Below, piece after piece: positions 15,143 to 22,496 of a stretch of 30,414 bases of DNA (position 1 is its first letter; every line of letters begins with the position of its first letter). Source of the DNA: a virus. Location of the stretch: the IMG/VR virus record IMGVR_UViG_3300001472_000093, positions 1-30,414 of that record; one strand, given 5' to 3'. A program made the translations under genes and the position numbers. The notes under the pieces are model-generated. The model was not told the origin of the DNA, made no database searches, and was given only the letters and a program-made list of their open reading frames with translations.

Positions 15143-15837
15143 TACGCTGAGTTGTAATTTCTAAGGTCTGGGGCTACTCGAAACGACGCACGGTCTTCAT
15201 CTTGACTGAGTGCGCGTTGAAACTCTTCTTCGTACAAGCCCTTGAGCATACCGACCTTCTCAGGCGCTCTCTTTAGCGCCAAGTAATAGGCAAGGCCAGC
15301 AGCCAGACACGGGTAAAACCGAAACGGTATCTGCATGGTGTTTGCCCCAGCGTCGGCGTCATCCATTCGACTTAGCACGTTGAGGTACAAGTCGTACTTG
15401 GAGCTTTGATCTGGTGCAGGCCAAACCGTCACGGTAGGGCTAATTTGCTTGTCTACAAAGTATTGGTTGGGCTTGCCAGTGGTGGCTTTTGTAGACAGAT
15501 TCGCGTATTCGCTGCGAGACATGCGGTTTAACGGAACGTCAGTGCTCACACCGCCAATGGTTTCTCTGATAAACACGTCGAGAACGTCAATTGTTGCTGT
15601 GGGATTTGTGGTGTCTATGGTGTACGAGGTCGTGTCTTTGACCATCGCTAAAATCTTTTGATTCACAGTCCACTGGTTCAAACCACGGTTTGCCCACTCT
15701 GCAAGCATAAGATTCAAAGAGCGGTTGGCTGTCTTCAGGTCATAGCCCGTGCGAAGCTCCAAGCCGCAACGCTCAAAAGCTTCTTCAACATAGTCAGCTA
15801 CGTCTAACTCAAAATCTTTACTTCCGCTTACCGCCAT
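15142..15837 (-). CDS. head-tail connector-like protein (P22 gp4 type)
   Basis: The product has 231 residues. The helical opening VADYVEEAFERCGLELRTGY, then D-L-K-T-A-N-R-S-L-N-L-M-L-A-E-W-A-N-R-G-L-N-Q-W-T-V, is a hallmark of phage connector or packaged-DNA stabilisation proteins. It is followed by a beta domain (TTSYTIDTT, IDVLDVFIRE) and a C-terminal helical part (FRFYPCLAAGLAYYLALKRA). It would bridge portal and tail hub, matching its place just before the second adaptor-like gene. The start ATG lies 20 bp inside the upstream gene. Confidence 0.62.
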   Translation of the reverse strand: MAVSGSKDFELDVADYVEEAFERCGLELRTGYDLKTANRSLNLMLAEWANRGLNQWTVNQKILAMVKDTTSYTIDTTNPTATIDVLDVFIRETIGGVSTDVPLNRMSRSEYANLSTKATTGKPNQYFVDKQISPTVTVWPAPDQSSKYDLYLNVLSRMDDADAGANTMQIPFRFYPCLAAGLAYYLALKRAPEKVGMLKGLYEEEFQRALSQDEDRASFRVAPDLRNYNSA

Positions 15838-16516
15838 CTTTTGTGCCTGCGTAGAGGTTGTCGAATACCTGATTCACGTCCAACGTGTAGTCTAAATCAC
15901 TTTTGCTGTAGTGGATATGCTGACTCGGTTTAAAGTCTGGAGCGCCTTCGCCTGTCTCAAACCACGCTGGGTGGGTAACTCGCACACGATTGTTGGGTAA
16001 GGCGATTATGTTGCCAGTCCACGGCCCTGCGTCGAGAAGCTCCATCACATGGCTTTGCTTGTGCTGCGCGGGATCGTCCGCTATCTCATTCTCCGCATAA
16101 TCGACGGTAAAGAGATATCGGGCAGCATAAAACTCTCCGTCAATCTTCGCCATCCACGGGCAAGGGGTGCAGCGATCCAGCACATAAACAGCATGGTTAA
16201 GAGAAGAACAATCCCAAGGCTGCGCAGCCCAGACTGGCATCGGCTCAGGCCATTCTTCAAATGGGGTGTCGCCCACGAGAGCAGTGATCGGCATTCTTGC
16301 CCACATCGCTCCACCATGTACGTTAGGTTCGTTGTCATCGTCGTAAGACTCCGCACCCGTAAAAATCACCTGAAAGCTCAGGCACCTTGTCGGCATCGTA
16401 GTTACAGCAATAACCATAGCGTGTAGAAACTCGCCATGATACTTCTCGTGATTTGCCGTGTACTCTCGCCTAACCCACGCCTTGAAGTGTGGGATATTGC
16501 TCTGCAAGTAAGACAC
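15818..16516 (-). CDS. conserved phage structural protein of unknown role
   Basis: The product has 232 residues, Trp- and Pro-rich. Segments include FKAWVRREYTANHEKYHGEF, FTGAESYDDDNEPNVHGGAM, PVWAAQPWDCSSLNHAVYVL and KIDGEFYAARYLFTVDY. It appears to be a globular beta-rich protein without signal or membrane segments. I associate this kind of sequence with proteins encoded beside connectors in marine phages, but I know no function. Cysteines in WDCSSLNH and LDRCTPCPW could form a metal or disulfide site; this is speculation. One-base overlap with the preceding gene. Confidence 0.55.
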   Translation of the reverse strand: MSYLQSNIPHFKAWVRREYTANHEKYHGEFLHAMVIAVTTMPTRCLSFQVIFTGAESYDDDNEPNVHGGAMWARMPITALVGDTPFEEWPEPMPVWAAQPWDCSSLNHAVYVLDRCTPCPWMAKIDGEFYAARYLFTVDYAENEIADDPAQHKQSHVMELLDAGPWTGNIIALPNNRVRVTHPAWFETGEGAPDFKPSQHIHYSKSDLDYTLDVNQVFDNLYAGTKDGGKRK

Positions 16517-17040
16517 TATCTACGACCAAATAAACCACTCTTCTTGGTTGAAGGCTTTCTCATGCCGCCTTTTACCGCGCCCTTTGGTTTGGCTGCTCCA
16601 CCTTTAGCGTAGCCTTTAGTCATCATTTTGCCGCCCTTAGCCATACCTTTTGGCTTCATGGCTGACCCGCCTTTCTTCATGCCGCCGGGCATCATCATCT
16701 TCTTCTTGCCGCCCATTGCGCCACCCTTCGTACCCATCTTGCTTTTCATTCTCACGATTTCGCCTCCATCTCTGGCAAATGTTTTGACGTTAGTCGGCTT
16801 GCCGCCTACGCCCTGTTTCTTTGATCGCTTACGGCTAACTGCCGATGCGATTTCTTTTTTTGACATACCGCTTGCGATTGATGATGGTACGCACTTAGGG
16901 TAACCGCGCTTGGAATCCTTTGCGCTGCCACGTCCGCACTTCTCAAAGCCGCCGCCTTCCTTTGGAGCTGAAATATCAACCCAGTTCCCTTTTGGCCCTT
17001 TGCCAAACCACTGCTTGAGTCCCTTCTTTGGCTTAGCCAC
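16516..17040 (-). CDS. basic Gly/Lys/Met-repeat virion protein with CGR-YPKC motif
   Basis: With the chosen start the product has 174 residues. An N-terminal domain carries W-V-D-I...FEKCGRGSAKDSKRGYPKCV, a two-cysteine motif common in small marine phage proteins. After residue 100 it becomes a low-complexity basic tail of K-G-G, M-x-K-G-G and P-K-G repeats (GGKKKMMMPGGMKKGG, KGMAKGGKMMTKGYAKGG). The overall charge is strongly positive, so DNA contact inside the head or a disordered linker is plausible. The start is GTG at 17040, overlapping the previous gene by 8 bp with AGAG upstream. GTG at 17085 would add 15 residues and overlap by 53 bp. Function unknown. Confidence 0.55.
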   Translation of the reverse strand: MAKPKKGLKQWFGKGPKGNWVDISAPKEGGGFEKCGRGSAKDSKRGYPKCVPSSIASGMSKKEIASAVSRKRSKKQGVGGKPTNVKTFARDGGEIVRMKSKMGTKGGAMGGKKKMMMPGGMKKGGSAMKPKGMAKGGKMMTKGYAKGGAAKPKGAVKGGMRKPSTKKSGLFGRR

Positions 17041-17395
17041 GAGGCACTCTAGTTTTCTTTTGTTTGCTGGGCATAATCGCGCCACAGCCTCGGCCTTGCA
17101 CCATAACGCTTCCGCCCATATTCATGTTCTTTGCCATGCTCTTGGCGATTGCGGTGCCGCGCTTACGCTCATATCGGCTTAGCTTGCCATCCTTGTCGAG
17201 ATCGCTTTTCTTTGGGTCAAGCGTCACTTCGCCTCCAGTAGCGCCTTTATATTTACCACCCATGCGTTTGTACTCCTGCACCATCCAGCCGCTCGAATAT
17301 GCACTGGGCCAAACATCAAACTTGGCTTTGGCCTTTGCTCTCGCTTTCCTGTACAAAGAAGGGTTCGCTACATTCTTTGGCACTTCGCTTGCCAT
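17033..17395 (-). CDS. DUF5872-like protein with an EF-hand loop
   Basis: The product has 120 residues. The N-terminal part, NPSLYRKARAKAKAKFDVWP with SAYSSGWMVQEYKRMGGKY (residues 11-49), matches the small phage domain I know as DUF5872. It is followed by D65-L-D-K-D-G-K-L-S-R-Y-E76, a textbook 12-residue EF-hand loop (Asp at 1, 3 and 5, Gly 6, hydrophobic 8, Glu 12), then KRGTAIAKSMAKN. A calcium-binding role in virion stability or assembly is inferred. The end is basic with one Cys. It shares TAATG with the preceding gene and overlaps the next. Confidence 0.62.
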   Translation of the reverse strand: MASEVPKNVANPSLYRKARAKAKAKFDVWPSAYSSGWMVQEYKRMGGKYKGATGGEVTLDPKKSDLDKDGKLSRYERKRGTAIAKSMAKNMNMGGSVMVQGRGCGAIMPSKQKKTRVPRG

Positions 17396-19167
17396 TACAT
17401 AAAGCTCATATTTTGTAGCCTGAAAGCGGCTGGGTTAAATGGAGTCTGCTGCCTTCGCGGTGCGCCGCCTTGAACCGCTGGCGGTGGCGCTACTGCCGCC
17501 TGTTGTGTGTCTTTTTTGCTTCCAAACTGAGCTGCAAATTCTTCTGGAGACTGCCTCTTAAATTGGTTTGCGCCCTGAAAACCCATGCCGCTAAGGTCGG
17601 TTACATACTCGCCCGTAAGAGGATCAAATGTAGCGGTAAGGCCAAAGTTTTTTGAGGCGTCGTTGGTGTTGAATTGATCCAACAATCCTTGATCTACTTG
17701 ATACTGGTTATCAGGCATTACATGAGTAGCTTGAGCTGGCAATGCGGCTACGCCAGATGAGCCAGACTGCTGCCCCTGACTAGGGTTTGTGCTTCTTACA
17801 TAATCACTTGGATCATATTGGGTGTAATCTATACCCGATGAATCAAACTGGCCCTGTCCCATTTCGTTTCCAATACCAGCGCCATCAAAGTATGGCGTAG
17901 CGCCCATCTCGGCAGCGCCCTCAGTCGTTGGCACTCCGGTGTTTACTCCAGTGCTACCTCCGGTGTAAGGAACCCCGCCTGCGCCGACTCCTGCTGATAC
18001 GTTTGGATTTACGCCTGTTGGCACGTCTGCTGTAGCGCCACCACCTTGTTGGCCCACCTGACCCATTACTTCTTCAGTAATCTGCTTACGCAGCGCATCA
18101 ACATCAACCTCTGCTGGAATTTGCCCCTGCAAGGATGTTATCTGCTCTTGAAGGGGGTTGAGTGCAGATGAAATGTCAGTGCCGCGCTGCTCAGCAATTG
18201 ATTGAGACAGGCTTGAAAGGTCTTCTTGGCTCAAAGCGCCAGTTTGCAACGCATCTATCATCGAGGCTAGGTCTGCTCTTTCGCTTGTCGCGGAGTCAAC
18301 CGCCGACTGAAACTGAGCCGTTTGGTCGCTCAACCCAGACAATTGATTTTGAATTGACTCAATTGGCAAGGAGCCAAGGTTTTCTGCCACACCACCAATT
18401 TGTTGCTCTAAAGCCGATACAAGGTCTGCTGTTTCGCTTCTTATTGCCTCAGACTGTGCTGCGTTGCCCGAATCTACGTCGGTATACAGTGTTTCTAGCT
18501 GCTGGTTTAAAGAGTTAATCTCACTCTGAGTTGCGTCAGCAGAACTTTTTTGAGCCTCATTAAGCTGGGAATAGTTGCCTTCAATGACGCTGTTGATGTC
18601 TGTCAGGTCGCCCGACAAAGAACCAATTCTGGTTTTTAAGTCGCCAATCAAAGAGCCTTGGCGGTCACTCAGGTCGCCAATAGCAGCGGTCTGAGCTTCT
18701 CTAACTAGCTTGTCGCCTTCCTCAATCTGCCTAGCTAACTCAGACCTTTCATCTAAACCAGCTTGTCGCAGGTCTAGCGTTTCTGCGTCAACGCCTCGGC
18801 GCAGCTCGTCAATTCGACCTTCTAAAGCCGTAGTTAAATCAGATCGCTGAGACAACGCGGCGTCTTCGGATGACGCCAACTCTTCTCTCAAAGCGTCTCT
18901 AAGCGCATCAATCTCGGTTTGCCTAGCTAAACCAGCCGCTTCGTTTGCAGCAGTTTGCTCAGCCATAATGTCTTCATATTGCTTTGCAAGAAGATCCTCT
19001 GTGGACGGCTGTGTAGCGTCCAAGGTTCTCATTGTTGGCCCAACGGGGTCAGCCCTTGTGCCACGGTCATAGACTGGTCGCTGCATCAAATAGCTGCTCA
19101 GATCAGCATAGGGAGACGCCGCACTGCCGTACTCGTCTTGCGCTCTGCTTAAATCACTTTCTGCCAT
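17395..19167 (-). CDS. long coiled-coil virion protein
   Basis: The product has 590 residues. Residues about 55-380 are a near-continuous heptad-like helix (EIDALRDALREELASSE, TALEGRIDELRRGVDAE, LNQQLETLYTDVD, DLVSALEQQIGGVAENL), so an extended coiled coil is likely. Residues 385-500 are Gly/Thr/Ser-rich and probably disordered (GVGAGGVPYTGGSTGVNTGV). The C-terminus contains FDPLTGEYVTDLSGMGFQGA and a basic Pro/Gln-rich tail. Such proteins are often mislabelled as chromosome-segregation ATPases, but no Walker motif is present. It could be a fibre, a core protein or an internal scaffold. The ATG at 19167 is 5 bp downstream of the preceding stop. Confidence 0.55.
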   Translation of the reverse strand: MAESDLSRAQDEYGSAASPYADLSSYLMQRPVYDRGTRADPVGPTMRTLDATQPSTEDLLAKQYEDIMAEQTAANEAAGLARQTEIDALRDALREELASSEDAALSQRSDLTTALEGRIDELRRGVDAETLDLRQAGLDERSELARQIEEGDKLVREAQTAAIGDLSDRQGSLIGDLKTRIGSLSGDLTDINSVIEGNYSQLNEAQKSSADATQSEINSLNQQLETLYTDVDSGNAAQSEAIRSETADLVSALEQQIGGVAENLGSLPIESIQNQLSGLSDQTAQFQSAVDSATSERADLASMIDALQTGALSQEDLSSLSQSIAEQRGTDISSALNPLQEQITSLQGQIPAEVDVDALRKQITEEVMGQVGQQGGGATADVPTGVNPNVSAGVGAGGVPYTGGSTGVNTGVPTTEGAAEMGATPYFDGAGIGNEMGQGQFDSSGIDYTQYDPSDYVRSTNPSQGQQSGSSGVAALPAQATHVMPDNQYQVDQGLLDQFNTNDASKNFGLTATFDPLTGEYVTDLSGMGFQGANQFKRQSPEEFAAQFGSKKDTQQAAVAPPPAVQGGAPRRQQTPFNPAAFRLQNMSFM

Positions 19168-19172
19168 CTAAA

Positions 19173-19466
19173 TCACCAATTTTTGCAAGACCAATATGAA
19201 GCTGCGAATACGTCTTTCTTCTTCTGAACCGCATCGCAGTTGTGGCGAGCACGAAAGTTGCGCCGACGCTCTGGGTTGTCGCGCTTGATCTCCATATTCG
19301 GATCACCGTATTTTACAATCTTTACCTGATCGCCCTTTTTGGCTAAAACTTTGAACTTCTTGTTTTCACCAGAGGTGCGAACCTGCTTGTTATAGCCGGG
19401 AAACGTCTGCCCTCTGTAGGACAAACGCCCAGACTTGGTTCTTGTCACATCGCTCGTGTCAGCCAT
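19173..19466 (-). CDS. small basic phage protein with RHNC...YWSC motif
   Basis: The product has 97 residues, strongly basic. The core KKFKVLAKKGDQVKIVKYGD, then PNMEIKRDNPERRRNFRARH with N-C and a final YWSCKNW, forms a recognisable family found in many marine phages including T4-like cyanophages, where the RH(N/R)C and (Y)WSC ends recur. The two Cys and nearby His could chelate a metal or form a disulfide. Its function is not known to me; proximity to the head genes fits a minor head component. One-base overlap with the gene before it. Confidence 0.6.
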   Translation of the reverse strand: MADTSDVTRTKSGRLSYRGQTFPGYNKQVRTSGENKKFKVLAKKGDQVKIVKYGDPNMEIKRDNPERRRNFRARHNCDAVQKKKDVFAASYWSCKNW

Positions 19467-19870
19467 CAGGCGTAAGACTTAATCATTTCCAAAACAATCA
19501 TATAGGTGTCTCCGCTGGTATGACCAACGGTTGTAAAATCAAGATCGCCCGTAATTCCAGCTCCTGCATTATTGGGTATGCCACTAAAGTCGCTGTAGTC
19601 GTGGTATCCGTTTGAGTCTTCACTCACGCCTATCGCCAATACATTAGCCGTTGCATCGAACTCAATTTTTACCGACATCCCAGTACACTGCCACCAAATC
19701 TTATTGATTGTCACGCGGTTGCATGACAATCCAGCCGAGTTAGCGGCTAGTGCCGAGACATCTACCTTTTTGACTGCGGACTCACCTGTGCCATCGCTGG
19801 CGTTGGTGAACTTCAACACTGCTTTACGCTCGCCATCATGGATGGTTTGGCTTGTTACTGCATCAGCCAT
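19466..19870 (-). CDS. virion structural protein, beta-rich
   Basis: The product has 134 residues. It alternates strands and loops (HDGERKAVLKFTNASDGTGE, RVTINKIWWQCTGMSVKIEF, GDTYMIVLEMIKSYA) and looks like a single beta-sandwich. The SALAAN...RVTINKIWW segment recurs in small structural proteins of marine podoviruses in the same order after capsid genes. It may be a decoration or tail-tube-like protein. AGGAG sits eight bases before its ATG. Confidence 0.58.
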   Translation of the reverse strand: MADAVTSQTIHDGERKAVLKFTNASDGTGESAVKKVDVSALAANSAGLSCNRVTINKIWWQCTGMSVKIEFDATANVLAIGVSEDSNGYHDYSDFSGIPNNAGAGITGDLDFTTVGHTSGDTYMIVLEMIKSYA

Positions 19871-19883
19871 GATTTTCTCCTAT

Positions 19884-20501
19884 CTAGGAAGCTACGTCGA
19901 AGCCAGTGATTTCGATGAGGAAACGTCCAGCAGTATAAGTCGCGTCACCCGTGCCTTGGCTCACGAGATACAAGAATTGGTCAGCAGCTATGTCGCCACC
20001 AGCAACCATTGTTCCAGCAGAAGCAGCGCCAGCGTTGATGATTTGCGTTTCGGTCAGGTCACCAATTGCAGTGTCGTTGACACCAGTGCCTTCGGTTGCT
20101 GAGAACAGATCGATGTCTGTGCTGCCGCCTGCGGGTGTTTCCACGCAAGTCATGGTCACGCCAAACACGCTGCCTTGGTTAGCTGCGGTCACCTTGCCTA
20201 TAAATGCAACGCCAGAGCCATCCTTACCAATGATGTCGCCAGCGGTGCCGCCGTCTTTCAAGCCAGTAAGGTCAATCATGATCGTGGTTTTCACGATGTT
20301 GACGTTAGTCGCCACATCGCTTTTAAGGCGGTTAACCTGAGTAACGTAAACGGCAGCGGTTCCCTCGATACCAGCTCCGCCAGTAGCTTCAGTTGCCATT
20401 TTGATGCCGCTATTAACGGTGATTGTGCCGTTAGCTGCTTTTGAAATTTGTTGAAACCCGTTCTCTGAGCGGACTGGGCCGTTGAAAGTTGTTGTAGCCA
20501 T
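19884..20501 (-). CDS. capsid-associated / decoration-like structural protein
   Basis: The product has 205 residues. I take ATG 20501 (MATTTFNGPVRSENGFQQIS) because AGGAG lies just before it; an in-frame ATG at 20522 would place that binding site inside the gene. It is Gly/Thr/Ala-rich and beta-like (GTITVNSGIKMATE, GTAAVYVTQVNRLKSDVATN, AADQFLYLVSQGTGDATYTA). The N-G-P-V-R-S-E-N-G-F start recurs in marine phage structural proteins near the capsid gene. It is the first gene after the inserted + strand cassette and is probably transcribed from the promoter at 20561-20589. Role inferred from context. Confidence 0.6.
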   Translation of the reverse strand: MATTTFNGPVRSENGFQQISKAANGTITVNSGIKMATEATGGAGIEGTAAVYVTQVNRLKSDVATNVNIVKTTIMIDLTGLKDGGTAGDIIGKDGSGVAFIGKVTAANQGSVFGVTMTCVETPAGGSTDIDLFSATEGTGVNDTAIGDLTETQIINAGAASAGTMVAGGDIAADQFLYLVSQGTGDATYTAGRFLIEITGFDVAS

Positions 20502-20560
20502 GTTGATCTCCTGTCGTGGCAAATGTCAGACGCGGGATTGCGGCTGTCAGGATCTTACCT

Positions 20561-20589
20561 TTTATACCACACAGGCTAGAAACGGACAA
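20561..20589 (-). promoter_or_regulatory. promoter restarting the tail-side late operon
   Basis: On the minus strand TTGTCC (20589 to 20584), a 17-bp spacer and TATAAA (20566 to 20561) precede the structural gene at 20501 by about 50 nt of leader. It faces away from the + promoter at 20635-20662 and would supply tail transcripts downstream of the terminator at 21524. Confidence 0.55.
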
Positions 20590-20623
20590 TTTAATAGGAC
20601 ACTAAAATAAATGCTGTTTGGGG

Positions 20624-20650
20624 TGTACACACACTTGCACATCGACACGG
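20624..20650 (+). promoter_or_regulatory. shared 27-bp upstream element, copy C
   Basis: TGTACA, six bases (CACACT), TGCACA, T, then CGACACGG. It is the counterpart of the element at 1662-1688 on the other strand. The second TGCACA overlaps the -35 of the promoter at 20635-20662, so a bound protein would directly affect polymerase. Confidence 0.6.
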
Positions 20651-20662
20651 GATGAGTATAAT
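20635..20662 (+). promoter_or_regulatory. promoter of the inserted OB-fold gene
   Basis: TTGCAC (20635-20640), a 16-bp spacer and a perfect TATAAT (20657-20662) form a strong sigma70-like promoter; the start would be near 20669, about 17 nt before the ATG. The first half lies in the shared 27-bp element. Confidence 0.7.
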
Positions 20663-20685
20663 AATAGCCATCACAACGGAGAACG

Positions 20686-21516
20686 ATGATGGAAAATTTA
20701 CAAGAGTTGGTTCAAACAGTCACTGATCGCGTAGAGAAGTTTGATGCGAGATCTGCTGCTGCCAGAGCTGCGCGAGATGAGCGGTTAAAGAAAAATGTTA
20801 CGTTGAACAAGGATCTTGAGCCTATTTACAGCGACGCAGGTATCCACGCCCCTTGCGACAACTACCACTGGGTGTGGAATTTGTACGACACCTTGGGCGA
20901 TCTTTACGATATCTGCGAAAACACGTTTATGGCTGGCGAGTTCCTCCCTTGGGACAAGAAGATCAAGCTGTTTTGCAGCAACTACGCTGACAAGCGCAAT
21001 GACTCACCAGTCCGACGCGTTACCTACATCTCCGTTGATCGAGCCAACGCCGTGATTGATGCCTTGTCAGATGTCGTTGAGATTTATACGGGCGCTGCTT
21101 TCGAGGGTCGAAACGGCGATCAAGTTGTTTACGTCTACATCGATGAGCGTTGTAAAGACGTAGCAGACGCTGTTGAGGCTTACCTTGATGCTCCTAAAGT
21201 TGCAGCCGCTGCTGCTGCCAAAGCCGCTCAAGAGGCTGAGCGTGATGCTGCCGACCCATGCCCTACTGGTCGCGTTGTCATTACTGGCGAGGTTTTGAGC
21301 ACCAAGTTGCAAGAAAGTTACTACGGCAGCACATGGAAGATGCTGGTCAAAGATGACCGAGGCTTCAAGGTGTGGGGCAGCATCCCATCATCACTTGACG
21401 CTTCTCGCGGTTGCCGAGTGACATTCACTGCTGCTATCGAACCATCAAACGACGATGACAAGTTTGGTTTCTACAAGCGTCCCACCAAAGCGGAAATACT
21501 AGAGGAGGCCGCGTAA
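20686..21516 (+). CDS. inserted accessory gene with C-terminal OB-fold-like domain
   Basis: The product has 276 residues and is encoded against the surrounding late genes. A coiled N-terminus (ELVQTVTDRVEKFDARSAAARA) leads to an unrecognised alpha/beta domain (APCDNYHWVWNLYDTLGDLY, FLPWDKKIKLFCSNYADK), then an alanine-rich linker (KVAAAAAAKAAQEAERDA, about 180-197). The C-terminal domain, GRVVITGEVLSTKLQESYYG and KMLVKDDRGFKVWGSIPSSL, then R-V-T-F-T-A...D-D-K-F-G-F-Y-K-R-P, has the five-strand spacing of an OB fold and recurs at the ends of phage and plasmid proteins; nucleic-acid binding is inferred. GGAG precedes a double ATGATG start. It has its own promoter and terminator, as expected of a moron. 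Confidence 0.75.
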   Translation: MMENLQELVQTVTDRVEKFDARSAAARAARDERLKKNVTLNKDLEPIYSDAGIHAPCDNYHWVWNLYDTLGDLYDICENTFMAGEFLPWDKKIKLFCSNYADKRNDSPVRRVTYISVDRANAVIDALSDVVEIYTGAAFEGRNGDQVVYVYIDERCKDVADAVEAYLDAPKVAAAAAAKAAQEAERDAADPCPTGRVVITGEVLSTKLQESYYGSTWKMLVKDDRGFKVWGSIPSSLDASRGCRVTFTAAIEPSNDDDKFGFYKRPTKAEILEEAA

Positions 21517-21523
21517 CAGGCAC

Positions 21524-21555
21524 AAAAAAAGGGGGCATAAAGCCCCCTTTCTTTT
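21524..21555. terminator. bidirectional intrinsic terminator
   Basis: A 6-bp GGGGGC/GCCCCC stem with an ATAAA loop, extended by AAA/TTT pairs, has TTTCTTTT on the + side and an uninterrupted run of seven T on the - side. It lies between the convergent ends of the OB-fold gene (stop 21516) and the capsid gene (stop 21565) and should stop both transcripts. Confidence 0.88.
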
Positions 21556-21564
21556 GCTTGGTTT

Positions 21565-22482
21565 CTACGCCCCTTGCGAGCCGTAGATGCCGCGCCAGTC
21601 ACTAAAGCCGAAGCTGTAACGCTCACGAGCCTTGTAACGGATGTTACCAGTCGTGAAGTCAGGCTCCATCGTAGTTTCCATGCCAGTACGCTGGAACATC
21701 TTCAAGCCTTCGCCAGCGTCAGTAACGCTAGTCAGCAAGAAGAACGCATCAGGATCAGTCAGGTAATGGTTTACCGTGTAACCGCCGGGCAATACACCCG
21801 TGTTGCGTATAGCGTTGATGTCGTTGTCGGCAGTACCAGAACGCAATGTTGAGTTCAGGATACGGTCAGCAACAAACACTAACTGAGGTGGAACAACAAG
21901 CTTAGTGGCTTGAACGGAGATCGTTAGACCCTTGTCATCGGTGAATGTGCTGATATCAATCAACGCATCTTCCAAAGACGTTTCGTTCAAGTCAGCCATT
22001 GAAGCCGCACGGTTTGCAGCAGTGCCGCCACCAGCCAGTGGGTGGGCTGTATTAATCAGCGTCACTCCATCTCCACCAGTGAAGTTGGTGTCAAACGCAT
22101 TGTTCAATACGTCAGCGCCTTTAACTTCTTTGGTGTTAGCCATAGATCGGGCCAGAGCCTTCACATATCGCTTGCCCAGTGAGTCGTAAAGGTTGTCCTC
22201 TACGGCTTCATCGGTCAAAGCAAAAGCTAACGCAACAGTGTCGTGCGTGTAGCGAGCTGTATAAGACTCAGAAGCATTGTCGAAAACAACGCCTTGGCCT
22301 TCAGTTTTAGTTGGCGCTCCACCGAAGCCAGTGATCAACACCTCTTCCTCGAAGGCTCGCTGCGAGTCCTCGATAGCGAAGACTTCTTCGTACTCGCGGT
22401 CATATGAGTCGTAGCTCATGCCGAAAAGCGAGTTCAGACCCGGCTCTAGCTCTTTGGCTAGTTGTGCTCTTGAGATAGCCAT
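21565..22482 (-). CDS. major capsid protein, HK97 fold (Mu gpT-like)
   Basis: The product has 305 residues. Landmarks are ELEPGLNSLFGMSYDSYDRE, an E-E-E-V-L-I-T-G-F-G-G-A-P-T-K-T-E-G segment (47-63), RYTHDTVALAFALTDEAVED (77-96), LARSMANTKEVKGADVLNNA and FTGGDGVTLINTAHPLAGGG. The C-terminus ERYSFGFSDWRGIYGSQ is typical of gpT-type capsid subunits. Together these are the E-loop, spine-helix and P-domain regions of an HK97-type subunit. It should build the icosahedral shell on the scaffold encoded two genes upstream. AGGAGG precedes the ATG at ideal spacing, matching high expression. Length fits the family; no N-terminal delta domain or protease gene is seen. Confidence 0.88.
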   Translation of the reverse strand: MAISRAQLAKELEPGLNSLFGMSYDSYDREYEEVFAIEDSQRAFEEEVLITGFGGAPTKTEGQGVVFDNASESYTARYTHDTVALAFALTDEAVEDNLYDSLGKRYVKALARSMANTKEVKGADVLNNAFDTNFTGGDGVTLINTAHPLAGGGTAANRAASMADLNETSLEDALIDISTFTDDKGLTISVQATKLVVPPQLVFVADRILNSTLRSGTADNDINAIRNTGVLPGGYTVNHYLTDPDAFFLLTSVTDAGEGLKMFQRTGMETTMEPDFTTGNIRYKARERYSFGFSDWRGIYGSQGA

Positions 22483-22496
22483 TTTTTAGCCTCCTG

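Noticed and set aside
17395-19167. Possible chromosome-segregation (SMC-like) ATPase
   Set aside because: Only the coiled coil resembles SMC; there are no Walker A or B motifs, and the context is virion structure.
20521-20549. Imperfect hairpin (CAG-CGC / GCG-CTG) in the leader of the 20501 gene
   Set aside because: Only six pairs with a mismatch; too weak to call a regulatory structure.
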